A stretch of 64,000 nt of DNA from Hyperoplus lanceolatus. Taxonomy: Eukaryota; Chordata; Actinopteri; Uranoscopiformes; Ammodytidae. The stretch covers positions 17,213,501-17,277,500 of the forward strand of contig CM049417.1 in the NCBI GenBank assembly GCA_026929865.2, written 5' to 3'. The position numbers were made by a program, and so were the translations under genes. Positions 29,600 to 42,645 of this stretch are shown here, piece after piece (position 1 is the first letter of the stretch; each line of letters begins with the position of its first letter). The notes under the pieces are model-generated. The model ran no database searches. It was not told the DNA's origin and saw nothing but the letters and a program-made list of their open reading frames with translations.

Positions 29600-31632
29600 T
29601 GTCTTTAACATCTTTATTCATCTTTTTTCATTATTTTTATTTGTAATGAAATTCATACTCTGCGTCTTCTGGACCTTTTTATTTTTTTTTTCGGCTTCTG
29701 TCATCTAACTCTTCTAAACAAAATCACCAAAAATGATTTCATGTTGTACAATCCACCTGGCGGACATTCCTATTGGCTTCACCAGGGTGCCAATCAACAG
29801 CTGTGGTCCAACACTGTGAGGAAGTTCCATTTTAACCAACATTTCAATGGTTCTACTGCATGCTTTAAGAACACACTTGAGCACTTATAAGGCGGAAAGT
29901 TTGAAAAGCCGCATTGAAATTAAGAAGTGCCGTCACCTGGAAGACATTTCTTGACTCAATGAAGTACAAGTGTCTACTCAATACTTTTACAGCAAAATAC
30001 ACAAGACATTTTTGTCCCTGGTGATACCACAAATGAACAGTGGCATGAAGACAATACTGCCTCTGCATTTTCGAGCCAAGGTGGCCGAGAACTAGAAAAA
30101 CTGACTCCGTAATTCATGATTTTACTGTTAGGGATCTGGGTTACCTAAAAAGAAAAAGCATCCTCACATATACAACCTTTTCCTATTGGCTCACAACTTA
30201 ACAAAGCTATACTTGCACAAAGGAGCGATGCTTCAGGGAAAGCCAGATCACAAGGAGTTATGGTTAAAAAAACAAGAACCTCCTGAAAAAGTCAACCTAC
30301 AAAGAGAAGGACAGCGAGGCATCCATACTCTGTCAACCACTTTTTCCTTTCCGCTTTTTTCTGATCAGACCATGACAACATTGTCCCCTCAAGTTTCCTC
30401 CTGCAAATAGGACTGAGCGGGCACCACAGGCTACTGTACCCAGTAGACAAAATGCCTCATCCTCAAAACATGAAGGGGAAAAAATAAAAGCAAAAAAGAG
30501 GCAGCGGCTATTTGAAAACCTGATTTGGATATGGACACTTGATCTGATGCTGGACAAACCAAGTTGTTTCGGCAGAAAGATGCAGTGGCATTGTTCCAGA
30601 CCAAATACTCCCCTGTAACAAGGATATTCACAACATCCCATAAATCCAAATTGAACTGAAGAATGAAGCCGTGAAAAAAAAAAAAAATCACAATAACCGA
30701 GTTTATTATTTTATAGGTTCCAAAGCTCGATATCCTTTGATAACATTTTCTTGTTAAACGGGACTTGAAACTCACGCCTCTGTTCTAATAAGCTGCACAA
30801 AATATAAACATGGAATTCCACAAAAATTGGGAAAATAACTTCTCATCCATGATTACGTCTCTGTCTGTCTGTTAAGATCACCTCAAAAAACAAGCCTGCG
30901 GGGAGGGTGGGGTCTGTATTTGGTTTGGAACAGAGCTGCTGCAGATACACTTAAGAACAAGCATTTCTAGATGTGATGTCACAGTGAGCTTGTGACATCG
31001 TAGGGGCAAACGTTAACTGGTTGGACTGACTGTGATGACTACAGAGCAGCAGCAGAAACCCATCAAGTCCCCTGAAATATTAGTCGCTCTCTAACCTCAC
31101 TGTCGTGGAAACCCTCAATCTACTCACTTTGACAGCACACAAATTAACAAGTATGTGAAGTAATTTTTCTTCAAGTTTATTCGATGTTTTGGATTGAAGT
31201 TTTTGTCCTGGCATCACTCCTTGGTAGCTGCCTCAGTTCCAAGGGGACATCAATGAGATCTGCGTACTCTGTAAACTTCAACAGTGTCATCTGAAATGCA
31301 ATGATGAGCTAGCGCCCGCAGTAAGGCGGTGCTGATATTACACCCATCCCCCACCCCTGTTCCCAATGTCCCTCAGTTTACAAGAAACAAACAGGAAATA
31401 AAAAGATTAAAGAAACAAAAAAGGAAAAAAGAAATCCCCCCACCCCCCAACTGGGCCTGCCAGCACGCCACTGACTTCAGTGTGTGGGTGTGTGTGTTGT
31501 GTGTGCATGCGTGTGTGTTTGAGAATCAGTGTGTGTGCGGTCACAGCCGCCAGAGTCTCTGAGAACATGTGAGGACTGGTGTGTGTGTGTTTGTGTGTGC
31601 GTGTGGAAGCTCCATGGGGGTGAGGGGGACTC
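29600..31632 (-). other. paip2b: Probable long paip2b 3' UTR, AATAAA at 29613-29618
   Basis: About 2 kb after the paip2b stop hold no exon-like ORF and little recognisable transposon. On the minus strand the hexamer AATAAA (plus tttatt 29613-29618) lies at the far end, next to the MITE cluster. Mammalian PAIP2B also has a long 3' UTR. Internal polyadenylation is possible. Confidence 0.45.
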
Positions 31633-34600
31633 CTAGTATTTCTTCCCCGGGACGAACTCCTTCGCTTCAGGATTCAACATACTCTTCCTCTGCAGAAATA
31701 GAAAGGAAATAAGATAATAAGAACAGATTCCTTTTAACCAAAACTCAGCTTAGAAACCATTTCTAAATTGAGCTTGTTAAAAAGAAAAAAAGAAATCTAA
31801 TCTGGTTATCACATTAGTTGCGTCTCTGACTCACCGCCATTTCCTCAGGGTTGCCGTGGTGATCGTTGACCGACAGGCCGTTAAGCTGCTGCTGCAGCTG
31901 TGACACCCCCTGGCTGTTGAGATCGCGCGAAGGGATGAACCAATCCTGGTCTTCCTCTTCAAGCATTTCCTGGAAACAGCGTTCCAAGAACTCCTGCTCC
32001 AACAGCTCTTCTTCCACCTGGGAGATGAAGAGACAGAATACAAAGAGAGATGAAAGACATTAATGTAAGGGCAGAGAAATTGAGGTAAGAAAAAACCAAG
32101 GGATGGCTTGACAGAAAGAGGAATGTATTACAGAATATTTGCTTAAGAAGGAGGTCGAAGGTTTCCCTAAAGGAAATCGTTCTTATGTGGTAGCAATAAA
32201 ACAGCCAAGAAAGCAGGACACTGAAAAGGTCACAGAATATAGAAAAAGATGCATTTGAAAAAGGCACATTTCTATCTATCCATCCTTAATCATGTAGCTC
32301 AAGTCACTAGCATGAGGCCAAATTAACCTCAGCACCAACAAGGGGGAACAAAAACTTCAAGGACAGGAAGGGTGAGGAATGAAGGGCGCGTTGGTGACAC
32401 AAGGGAAGGCAGCAGCTCTGTTGAGTTGTGACTGGTTATCAGTCATCAGCTGCACTGAATACAATGCAATGAGTTACGCAAACATGCAAGAGTCTGTGTT
32501 AGCATGGGCATGCTGCTGCATGTACTGGTGAGAAAATGAAACATGATCCTAGGGTGAGGGGTGGGTCCGGCCAACATGAAGAAGAGCACGTCCCTAGTTC
32601 AAGTTTGGCCAGAGACTTAAGGTGCATGTTGTTCCTCATCTCATATCACCCCTCCTCTTCAACACATCTCTCTAGTGTTTACTCTCATTTAACGTGCCTA
32701 AGAAACTCTACTAAAAATAATACATTTAATTACAAGTCTAATTTTAATATGAGATCCATTAGTTTGTATGCTCATCAGGCACAGAAGAATGCAAGACTAT
32801 CCCTTTCGTTTTTTGTTTTTTTAAACAGTGGGCCATAGTGTCAAAATGAACACATCAGTGGTGGACAAAAATCACTTGGGGCCCGTGTCCACCTACCGCC
32901 TTTTTCCGAGCGCTATTGTATTGTGTTGAAGCAAAAGTTGAGATGGGTTTACATTTTGACAGACCACTGTGAATGCTCTTGCTGAAATTAATAAGGAGAC
33001 TACAGTGTTTCCCCCACGTTCACACAGCAGCGGCGCGCCACCGCTGCTATACTTTCTCCGCCGCTGCTATTAAAATCCTCCTCCTCATTATTCTACCTTT
33101 TTTTTTTTTTTTTTGGTTACGTAGCTCATTTTAGAAACGGGGCAATGCCTAACATAAACGCTGTCCATGTGTCGGAGGTGAATGTAACTTACTCGGCGGA
33201 AAACAGAAACTAACGGAGGGGAGCGGCTCACTGTAGAGTCCCTATAGTCGCGCTGTCAGTTTTCCGTCAGGGCTCTGTGTATCCGTGCTCGAGACATACA
33301 AACAGATCGCGGAACATTCACTAACGAAACAGTTAGTGGCTGAGCAAAGAATGTGGACTACTGTAGGCTACTGGTGCAAATTCCACAACTCATTACTTGT
33401 GTTACAGTTTAGTACAATATGTATTAATTTATATTTGGCTGCTCCACCAGTCCAGGCAGGACAGGACAGGATAGTTAAGTTTCAGTTTGGTTTTTCATCT
33501 CTGTGTCGGACAGCTGTTCGCTCAGCTGATGGGCTCGACCCTCACGGAGCAGACAGCGGGAGTCAGTCTAAAGTCAGCGATGATCACTCTCACAAATCAA
33601 AAAGCTAAATTATAAAATAAAGCTATCTCTTCCTCCCTCTGTCTGTCTGTATAGGGCCTATATTTCTCTCTCCACTGCACACACACACACACTGAACCTC
33701 TCCTCACTAGTTTTAAGGAAGCAGAAGGAGGATTATACCCTCATTTTGCACTTTATTATTTTTAAATATTAGAAGATTGCAGGCAAGTAAAATACCACCA
33801 GCCACTACATTCTCAATGATAGAGACGAATAATTACCTTTTTTTTTTTACAGTTTAAATCAAATATTTGAACAATACAGGAGAATAAATATTTGAAAGCA
33901 ATACAGAATGCATGATTATGCCATTATGTATTATTTTAAATTAAAGTCTTAGGTCCTGCTTATCAATTGCTCATAATAACCAGGCCTACTTCTGTGTTGG
34001 ACATTACTGAACCTCTTCCCATTTATAGCACCCAATGTCCCTGTCTAGTTCCATGTCCCCAAAAAATCAAATAAAGGAAACCCCCCCCCCCCCCCCCCCA
34101 ATTTACCATGTCGTCTATAGAGGGGTCGGGTGTTTGTCACCTTTTTCACCTCTTATGAGTTTGCAGGTCTGGTTTAAGCATTAAGCAAGAACTGTAAATA
34201 AATTGTGCAAATCATTTTCTGCGTTGTGGCATTTTGTGTTTAAATATTCATTTCTATACAAAAATTTCAAAATCTGTAAATAAAGACACACCAGGCAAAG
34301 TTGCGACACCAATAATCCCATCTATCTGAATAGTAATTAGTGCATATTCTCCTCTCAAAGTGCACTAGATCAATGCATTCAAATGTAAAGGGTAAAGGGC
34401 GACGACACTGGACTACACACACACAGTTGGGTGTGAAGGAAACCTTAAAGAGTAGCACTGAATTCATATTCAGAACTCACAATAAAAGACATTGTTATTG
34501 TATGTGGGGGGTATGAACAGAAAAATAGGGCCTGGAACTAAATTGAAAAAGGGATTAGTATAAAAAGATGAACGCATCAAGCATCTCCAAAATCAGTTTG

Positions 34601-37600
34601 ACCAGACTAGTGAAAGGTGCAGTCAGCGATTCTGAAGAACGCTTGTTGTCAAATCAGTGAATATCTCCTCATTACTGTCCGTACTGTGTGCCCACTGGAG
34701 GAAAAAATCTGGTGTTTATACACAGCCTAGGCTCTGTGACCTGATGTGTTAACAAAGGGGGCCCACCGTAGAGTCTAGACAGTGTTTTATCACTGGATTT
34801 TTGTTCAGCGCAAACACAGTACGGACAGGTAACGGATCTTGAGGCGATAGTCACTGATTTAGACAAAAAGGGCCTTCTCCAGAATTGCAGCTATGTGTCT
34901 CTTAAACATGTGGTATGAGCACACACACCTGTCTGTTATACTCTTCTTCATTCTCCATCCACATGTACTCGGCGAAGGGGTTGGCATCGTTGCCCCCCTC
35001 TCCTGCGTGCCCATTAGCCACTGGCTCCTTTCCCTCTTTGCCAGGAGCTCCGCCTCCCGGTGTCTTGGCCACTTCTGGACCGCTCATCTCAGCCGGCTCT
35101 GCACAAGGACAAAGTCACGTTAGTGTAATCATGGTGAGAAAAACTAGACGTCTTCATTTAACTACAGCTCAGAACATCATGGTGATAAAGCATGCAAAGA
35201 TAAGATACGTTTCAAATCACACACAACTTGCTCCCAACAACAAAATCACATGCATATTTCATTTTCTTCCACTCTTAAAAAGGACAGATAACTTTGAGTC
35301 ATCTCCCATTTATGAGCCAGCAGCTGGGTCTTATTGGTTGGTATATTTATCCAATCTGAAACTAGGCCTCAAAGCCCAGGATCCAAGTTGAAAAATCAGC
35401 AGCATCTCAATTACATTTCAGCTACAGCTGGAAATCTGCTCAGATGGGTAGAAAAGTCTCGGGGGTCTCACTGCTCATAAACAATAAAAGTGCCAAGATT
35501 GCCCTTATGGCATGATCGGAATAAGAAACAGACTGAACTCCAGCTAGGTCTCCAAACCTGCTCTCCACATTTCTAAAACAAAGCTCTCATTTCAAAACAC
35601 CTAAATGAGCCGTTGACATTTTACCACCGCAATCAATAGTGTTTCAGGTTGTTCAATTTCAGTGCTGCGGTGGAAAGGCCAGAGTGCATTATTATTAAGC
35701 ACACAGGCCCAGATTCACACCACAAAGACATACAAAAGCATTCACAGGTAAACAAATGCCGGCCAGTGAGTGTTACATTTTAAGTTTACTTAAGCGAATA
35801 AAAAAAAAAAGACATTTAGCGCATTGAGGAAGTCTTAATTGTCATACTTCAATGTAACAATAATTTTTTGAAAAACAAGAGTTAAGAATCATTCTTTGGC
35901 TAAGGTAGATTTACCATGTCACTAATAAGTAGTTAAACGCTGAGCTTTGTTTGCAAAGTCATAATGATTGTATATGTTATGTAGTTGCTGGCTTTGGGAC
36001 ATGCAAGTATAAAGCTAAGCCACATTGTATTGGGAATTTTAATACCTTTTATTTTCTGCCACATAATCAAAATTTGAAAAAAATACACTACATACAAAAG
36101 TGATACTATATTTAATTATGACAGCAGTAGTGATCATAGGTGATAATTTGTACATCACAGATTTCTTGCTCCAATGATGAATGTCCTTTATAATGATATA
36201 ATCCCTAGACTAACAGCCAGCTCCAACAGACTCATGACTCAACTGCAGCCTCCTCACAGTGGGGAGAGTGGGGAGGGGGAGGAAAAAAAAAGGAAAAGGA
36301 TGATCTCAACCTAGCATTGCAGTACACACAGCCCCAGGGTCAACCTGATGCAGACACACACCAATGCGATGTTTGACATTCAAGGACTGATTTGACTTCC
36401 CCATACACCAAGCAGCTACACCCACATGATTAACCAATACAAGACATAATGTTACTCTGACGTCATTCCTTGTTGTTTCTGTCGAGGTCAATGTGGCAAA
36501 TCGGCTGTTTTAGACCCGGGGCAGATTACTGTGTATTGTATGCATGCAGTGACAGTAGGAACCGAATGTCCATCAGAAGAGTTCAAATAAACATTTAATC
36601 TAAATAGGTTAGTAGACTTGGAAGAGGAGGTGGTGTGTGTGTAATTATGCAGGGTAACCATGTACAGGTGATGGTAGCTATGACAGCAATAGAGCGAGAG
36701 TGTTTGAAAGATTACAACAAGCCTAAACATAATCCTACTTGTCAAACAAGGTGCCAGCATGTTCAAAGTGTTTGAAATCTGCATGTGGAGGTGTGTTCAA
36801 ATTCATTTCTAGTCTATAAAGTGTACAACACAATTGCCAAAGTGTGCTGGACCTCTTAACACGAATACATCAATCTTAAAAAAGGGGGAGTCAGCAATAT
36901 TGGAAAACGTTTTTTTGTCAAAATCGGTGAATAACTCCCCACGATCCACTACCTGTCCGTACTGTGTGTGCGCTGAAAGAAAATCCAGTGTTTATACACA
37001 GCCTAGGCTATGGAAACGTAGGGTATGTAAACAAAAGGGGCCCATCCTAGCTAGCAACAAGCCCATTCTCAGTCTAGGCTGTGTGACATTCTGACTCCAC
37101 CTTTATGCCTCGTTTCCACCGAGTAGAGCGGGTCGGGTCGGAGCGGCTCAGAGCGGGACAGCTCACTTTTAAGAATCTCTGTGGTGTTTCCACCGCCGAC
37201 CCTACCCTTACTGGTAGGGCGGGGTTTAGGCTGGACTGCGATAGCCGCCGCCAGAATGTGGGTCAAACTATCGGGCTGTGGAACATCTGTGGGCAAACTA
37301 GCCACTTCTTTATTTATTCCCCCCGTGTTGTTGAGAGCACAGAGACGGCCCGGTGCAACTAGAGACAGGGAGCGAACAGCGCTGGCTGCGGCAGCTACGT
37401 GGCATCGTAGCAGTGGGACACAATGTAGCAACTGATTAATTTAATGATGAGGAAAAACACCACACAATAAAAAGTGCCGCGCTCACATTTTCACCAAAAC
37501 TTAAGACTCTTCACTCTAGCCGAGCCGAGGTGACTACACACGGCGGAAATGATTCTTTCGACCAACTGTTTCAAGCCAGCGGTCTCTTGTTTTTGCTTGG

Positions 37601-40401
37601 TCAAACCAGCCACTTCTTTATTTATTCCCCCCGTGTTGTTGTGAGCGTGTATTTACTACTATCTATGGCGTAAACACACAGAGACGGCTCGGTGCAACTC
37701 CTAGAGACAGTGAGCGAACAGTGCTGGCTGCGGCAGCTACGTGACTAGCAGTGGGACACAGTGTAAGCAACTGATTAATTTATTGACGAGGAAAAACACC
37801 ACACAATAAACAGAGCTGTGCTCACATTTTCGCCAAAACACAAGACTCTCTTCACTCCTGCCAAGATGACTACACATAGCGTAAATTATTCTTTCAACCA
37901 ATCAAATGACGGCAGTGTGTAGCTCCACCTTTTCGGCACCCTTTCAGGCGGCTAGTACCCCAACGGAGGAGTACTGAGATTAGGAGCGGCTAAGAGCGGT
38001 TAGGTCAGGTGCGCTTAAACCGTACCCTACCCAACTTTTGGCAAATGAAAAGCCAAACTACCCGGACCGAACCGCTCCGACCCACTCTACTCGGTGGAAA
38101 CGAGGCGTTGCAATCAACTCCATATATCAAGTCATGAAATTAAGAATAAACTAAGCGAACAGTGAAGTTTTTTTTTCTTTTCGTTTTTGGATGTCTATCA
38201 GGCTAAATTTCAACCAGAACAAGAGGTAGAGCTTAGGTTATTATTCAAGTGTAATAAATCTATTAAATGCCAAACAGATTTCTGCACCAGGCTTCTCAAA
38301 AGGCAGTTTTTTCTGCTTTATATCACTTTAAATTGAATGTAACTGGGTTTTGGTAACAACTGACAATAAATGGAGCAATACAATTCTTCAAATGAAAAAA
38401 TAATGAACAGATACATCAATTAAAAACAGAATACTTAGCTGCATCTACATAGATATTTTTTTATAAAAATACAAAACCCCTAAAAAAAAGGTAAAAATAT
38501 CATGTGAATCCCAACCGTAGAAATCAATTCCAACAGTTGCTTGGGATCCCTGTAAGTGAGCCTCTGCTTAGAGAAAACACGAGTGCATGATGGGTGAACG
38601 GTAATGAATAAGGAAAAGTGCAGTCAGTGAGCAGTGGGCCATTATGTACTGAGCCATTATGTACTGCATGTAGCACTTGACATGTTCACGTTGCGTAACC
38701 ATGTGTTGGTCACCATGTAATATTTAGTTTAGCGGAGTCTAGCAACCTCCATGCCTCTCAACCGAGTGTGATTTCATCTGATTGGATGAGGGTGAAGGAT
38801 AAACAAAAAGGTAAAAAATACTGTTCTTCAGGACTACACAGAAGAGAGAAAGTTATCAAAGACTGGTATGTTTGAGCTTCATCTCTGAGTCATATTTGCC
38901 TTGTGTTGTTACCTAAAACACAGTCGGTTGCACAGTGATGTCAACATTTTCTGACGGCATGTTCCTGATGACCAACCCCCTTCTCACTGTAATGTAGTAT
39001 TTCTAAGCTCAAATGAGGCCCTCCTCTTGTTTAACAACAGTTATGAACATTCATTTTGCTGTGTTGTAAATGTAAATCTTACCGCATTCATCCTATATTT
39101 TCTCGCATGTGAGGAGTAAATAACTTATTTTGATTGACATTAGGATATATTATAAAAAAAAGTGTGTTGTGTTGGTCAAACAGAAACATTTGAAGTAACA
39201 CTTTGGGCTCTGGGATAACTATGATGGACATTTATTTGAACATTTCCTCCCACTTAACAAACTGAAGACATCTGTGACAATATGAATATCCAAGTAATTG
39301 GTAAAGCCATTTTAAAAGCAAAAATGCAAAACATTTTATGGGTTTCACGTTGTCAACTCACACTATTTAGATTGTACAGCCCAAACAAATACATGACAAT
39401 AATTAGAAGATCAAAATCATTTGAGATGCATCCCTTAAAATCGTCAATAGTTCATATATTCACTGACATTACTCCAAGTCAACCCAATTGTACGTAAACA
39501 GTTGAAAGGAACGGGATAACAATAAAAAGCTTTGATACTGATATCATGAGACGGGGGGCTTTACAAAGGGTCAAAATATTAATCCCAACAAAATGTTAGT
39601 CAATGTGAAAATGTCAGGTCAGTCTGCTGAGGAGTTTTAATATCATTTGTAGATTTTACCTGGATTTGATACATGACACCGATAAAATGTAAGGAGGCGC
39701 AACGAGTTGGGGACCACGGGAAGCCGAAAATAAGTTAGTGACATTTAATTATCTGTTCATAAAAAGGTGGCTATAAAAGCAAGTTATAGCCTGCTACATA
39801 ACATATTATGTAATAATAGTTAACAGTTAGTGTGCTGCTGTATGTAAGAAGAGTTGTGTCGTAGTGGCTTATAGCCCGCTAACGTCTTTAGAGAACTAAC
39901 CTGCTAAACCAGGTGTCTGGGCCTACCTGGAAACTTGGGTTAATGGATCGGACGGTTTTAGCCGAAGGGATGCTAAGTGGCTAACTCGCAAGATAACACG
40001 TAGCTGTGCTGTCAGTGAGCGGGCCTAAGGTGAAAGCTATCCCAGCAACAACAAAGGGTGCAAGGCTGTGTAGCTGAAAACTGTTATTTCCGCCAAGTGC
40101 GTTAGCGTGAAATCGGCTTAAAAGCAGTCAAAACCCGAATGAAAAATACACGATATAGATATTTGAACATGTAAACCACGCGCTGAGGTCAAACCCCGTC
40201 CCAGTTTATACGCTCGTGGGCCAAACAAAGTCCGCGGCTAGCTCTGTGAGCTCTGTGAGCTAGCACGCTGCTACAGCATGGCAGCTTCAGTGAAGCAGGT
40301 CAACAAAACAAGCCTCTGCTCCGCAGATTACAACAGCTTCACTCACAGAACACGAACCGACAAAAATGCACCGCGTTTTAAACATGTACGTTACCTGGCA
40401 T
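31633..40401 (-). CDS. paip2b: Poly(A)-binding protein-interacting protein 2B
   Basis: Coding exons on the minus strand are 35098-34929, 32017-31835 and 31689-31633. The conventional start is ATG at 35087-35085 ([13 protein letters not shown]), giving 132 aa. An upstream ATG at 40401-40399 ends exon 1 (7 coding bases, donor after 40395); it joins in frame through 35098 and adds MPEPAE, giving 138 aa. The protein binds PABP and blocks its activity on mRNA translation. Seen: the acidic PABP-binding region [20 protein letters not shown], then [31 protein letters not shown], and a C-terminal PAM2 motif ([16 protein letters not shown]) for the PABP MLLE domain. [11 protein letters not shown] resembles human PAIP2B more than PAIP2. 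In mammals PAIP2B also lies near NAGK, which fits the location here. Introns are about 5.3 kb and 2.9 kb (mobile-element rich) and 145 bases. Confidence 0.94.
33003..33110. mobile_element. Possible hAT-like left end in paip2b intron
   Basis: CAGTGTTTCCCCCA at 33003 matches the usual hAT terminal sequence, followed by GC-rich gctgctat repeats. A matching right end may be the aaaggaaaccc near 34073 followed by a C tract, but this is not certain. Confidence 0.3.
34612..34890. mobile_element. Family C MITE in paip2b intron
   Basis: Left arm ggtgcagtcagcgattctga; right arm ending cttctccagaattgcagc. About 40 bases downstream lies paip2b exon 2 (from 34929). Confidence 0.55.
36880..37105. mobile_element. 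Family C MITE in paip2b intron, beside another element
   Basis: Left arm agggggagtcagcaatattg, right arm gacattctgactccaccttt. The next element starts one base later (37107). Confidence 0.55.
37107..38106. mobile_element. 1 kb non-autonomous DNA element with internal tandem duplication
   Basis: Ends gcctcgtttccaccgagtag and its complement. Two imperfect direct copies of about 265-290 bases lie inside (37301-37565, 37609-37901), both opening with gccacttctttatttattcc. No intact ORF. GC-rich compared with surroundings. Confidence 0.7.
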
Positions 40402-40620
40402 TGTGCTTTTGGTGTTCGCTTCGACGTTACACGTCACAAAGTTATTACAACTACACAACGAGGACTGCGTGTTCGTCGTTTTCTCCGGTGGGGATTTGCT
40501 CTGTGCTGTGATGCAACGTAGCTCAATTTAGCTAAATCCTGTTAGCCACCTTGCTAACGTTAGAAAGCTGGGGTGGTCACGTGGTCTGGTGCCGCGTTCA
40601 CGTACCGACGGAAATGTGGG
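39900..40620 (-). promoter_or_regulatory. paip2b: paip2b exon 1 and CpG-richer promoter
   Basis: A CpG-richer stretch surrounds the splice donor at 40395 (minus-strand CCAG|gtaacg). A CACGTG E-box (40578-40583, within GTCACGTGG) lies about 180 bases upstream of the putative first exon ATG, compatible with USF-type factors. The 5' end of the transcript is not determined. The plus-strand ORF in this region is probably a chance shadow of the exon. Confidence 0.5.
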
Positions 40621-41834
40621 AATTAAAATAATATATATATCATCAATTTAGTTGGGGTTAGTAAAAGGAAAACTCTTAATTCTTGCTTTAGGCCACACAT
40701 ATATGATTGACTGACAACATTGGTTCTTCAATAAAGCTCTATTTTGAAGCAAACTGTAAAACGAACAAGATTTGTTTTTGAAGCTTTTGTTTCACAGATA
40801 TGAAGAATCAGTGGAACGATGGAATGCAGTTTGTTGCTTTGGACATTTTATTTTTAGTTATATTACAAAAAACATGATATATCCTGTTCTATACTTATCA
40901 ATGTTGTTATAATCATTTTGACCAGCCCTAGTGAAATCGTCTAAATTCATCGGGGGGAAAAAAGTGGGCGAGCAACATTACAGATCATGCTGACGTTGTT
41001 GTGTGGGTAGACAGTTCATGTGGAGCGCAAATGAAAAAACAAACTGACCAAATCGCAGTCAGAAAAAAAATATTTTGTTTATAGTACAGGGACATACAGT
41101 GAATGCAGAAGTGGCCCGGATGTGCAAGCTGCTACACTACAACATCTGGTGATATTCCACCCCAGTGTTTCCATTTATTTTGATTAGTCCCTGACAGCAG
41201 CTGACATTATGGTTGCACTAGCAGGACACAAGGAACCACCCTGATGTTTCTGTCTGTAATAATCTCAAGAAAAAGTTATTATCACTTATCAGTTCCAGTT
41301 TCACAATGAAGAAATGACTACAAGGGAATACACGAAAGCCATGAGTTTGTCTTTTTTGTGAGACAAATTCTGTCACGACCTGTGGAAGTGACTACAATGA
41401 TTTCAATGAAAGGTTTATAGACGGTGTGTGGAGGCTCTATTTTGTGGCACTTTTGAGTCAGTTGCATTGATTACAGTGTGAAGTGTAAGTGTTTCTAATA
41501 TTTGGTCCGTCATGTTAGACTATATTAAAAACTCCTCCACTTAAACAACTTCACAAAGTGCGTCCTGCAAAATGTACTAGAGTAAACACCTACTGTACCT
41601 AAAACATTTTAAACCAAAACTAACTTTGACTTTGTTTAGCTAGGTGTACCTAATGAACTGGCAACTGATTGTATCAAGCCACTTATTTGGATACAGACCG
41701 TGATTTTGCTATTGAAAATAAACACATTAGCAGGGCTGCTATTACAGCATATTCTTGTTGTAAACATTCAGACAGTTAGACAGTTTTAACTTAAATTATA
41801 AGGTAGGCTATATTGTAGTTGAATTTGCGTGTTA

Positions 41835-42645
41835 AACCTGCAGTGTGCAGAATTTGGGGTTTTATTTCCTAGCAGACGTTGTAGAAAATAATTTTAATAT
41901 CTATAAGTATGTTTAATTTAGTGCATAATAGCTGATTTTTTTTTTTTTTAGAATTATATTTTTTTCCCTTAGAAAGGATCTCTCTATGGTTGCGTTCCGA
42001 ATCGCATACTCTTTCTTTTTTCTATTCTACATACTACATCCGACGATAAAAAGAATCTAGTTAGGATGCAGTAGGCATACTATTGGGACATACTTTTCTC
42101 TCTTATTTCATCATAACATTGCACCTTGATCTTGCCTCTTGCTTTTATATCCGTCGCATCCCTGTTTGTTTTCATATGGAGGCTTCGTCGATGTTACGTC
42201 ACTTCACGTGCGCACTGGATTGTGGGTCAGAATCGCCCAAATAGGATGCACTTTTCAACACTAACAATCTTGGCCGCATGAAGTAGGACATCCGGGTACT
42301 TCTAACCATCCTAAATCTGGCCACAAGAATCGGGACATCCTAAATCTTTTTTCTACATACTATATAGTAGAAAGCATGCGATTCGGAACGCAACCAATAT
42401 GTCCAAATTTCTCCATCCCATGGACCAAGGCCTGGGCGCCGCCATGTTGGAAGCGTCATAGTTGGAATGTCATCAGGTGCATTGTTTATAATTTAGAATT
42501 GTTCTTGTCCTTGGCTTGAAGGCCACTGTATCTTCTGTTATTATTCAAAGGGGTGGGGTCACCCAGGGAGCGTTGCATTCTAGAACTTTCTAGAATTTTC
42601 TAGAACTTTCTTGATGATGTCATATTACACACTGCACCTTTAGGT
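41835..42645 (-). mobile_element. Family B MITE split by a Harbinger-like MITE
   Basis: Starts with ttaaacctgcagtgtgcaga and ends ctgcacctttaggt. The halves (41835-41987 and 42396-42645) match the other family B copies when the nested element is taken out. Confidence 0.7.
41988..42395 (-). mobile_element. Harbinger-like MITE, copy 2, nested in a TTAA-MITE
   Basis: Inverted relative to the copy at 23736-24144 and almost base-for-base the same, including agaatcgcccaaataggatg and cttggccgcatgaagtagga segments. It interrupts the TTAA-flanked element at 41835-42645, so it is the younger insertion. Confidence 0.75.

Noticed and set aside
40278..40511. Plus-strand ORF opposite paip2b exon 1 ([13 protein letters not shown]...)
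   Set aside because: Overlaps the antisense promoter/exon 1 and has no recognisable motif or matching exons.
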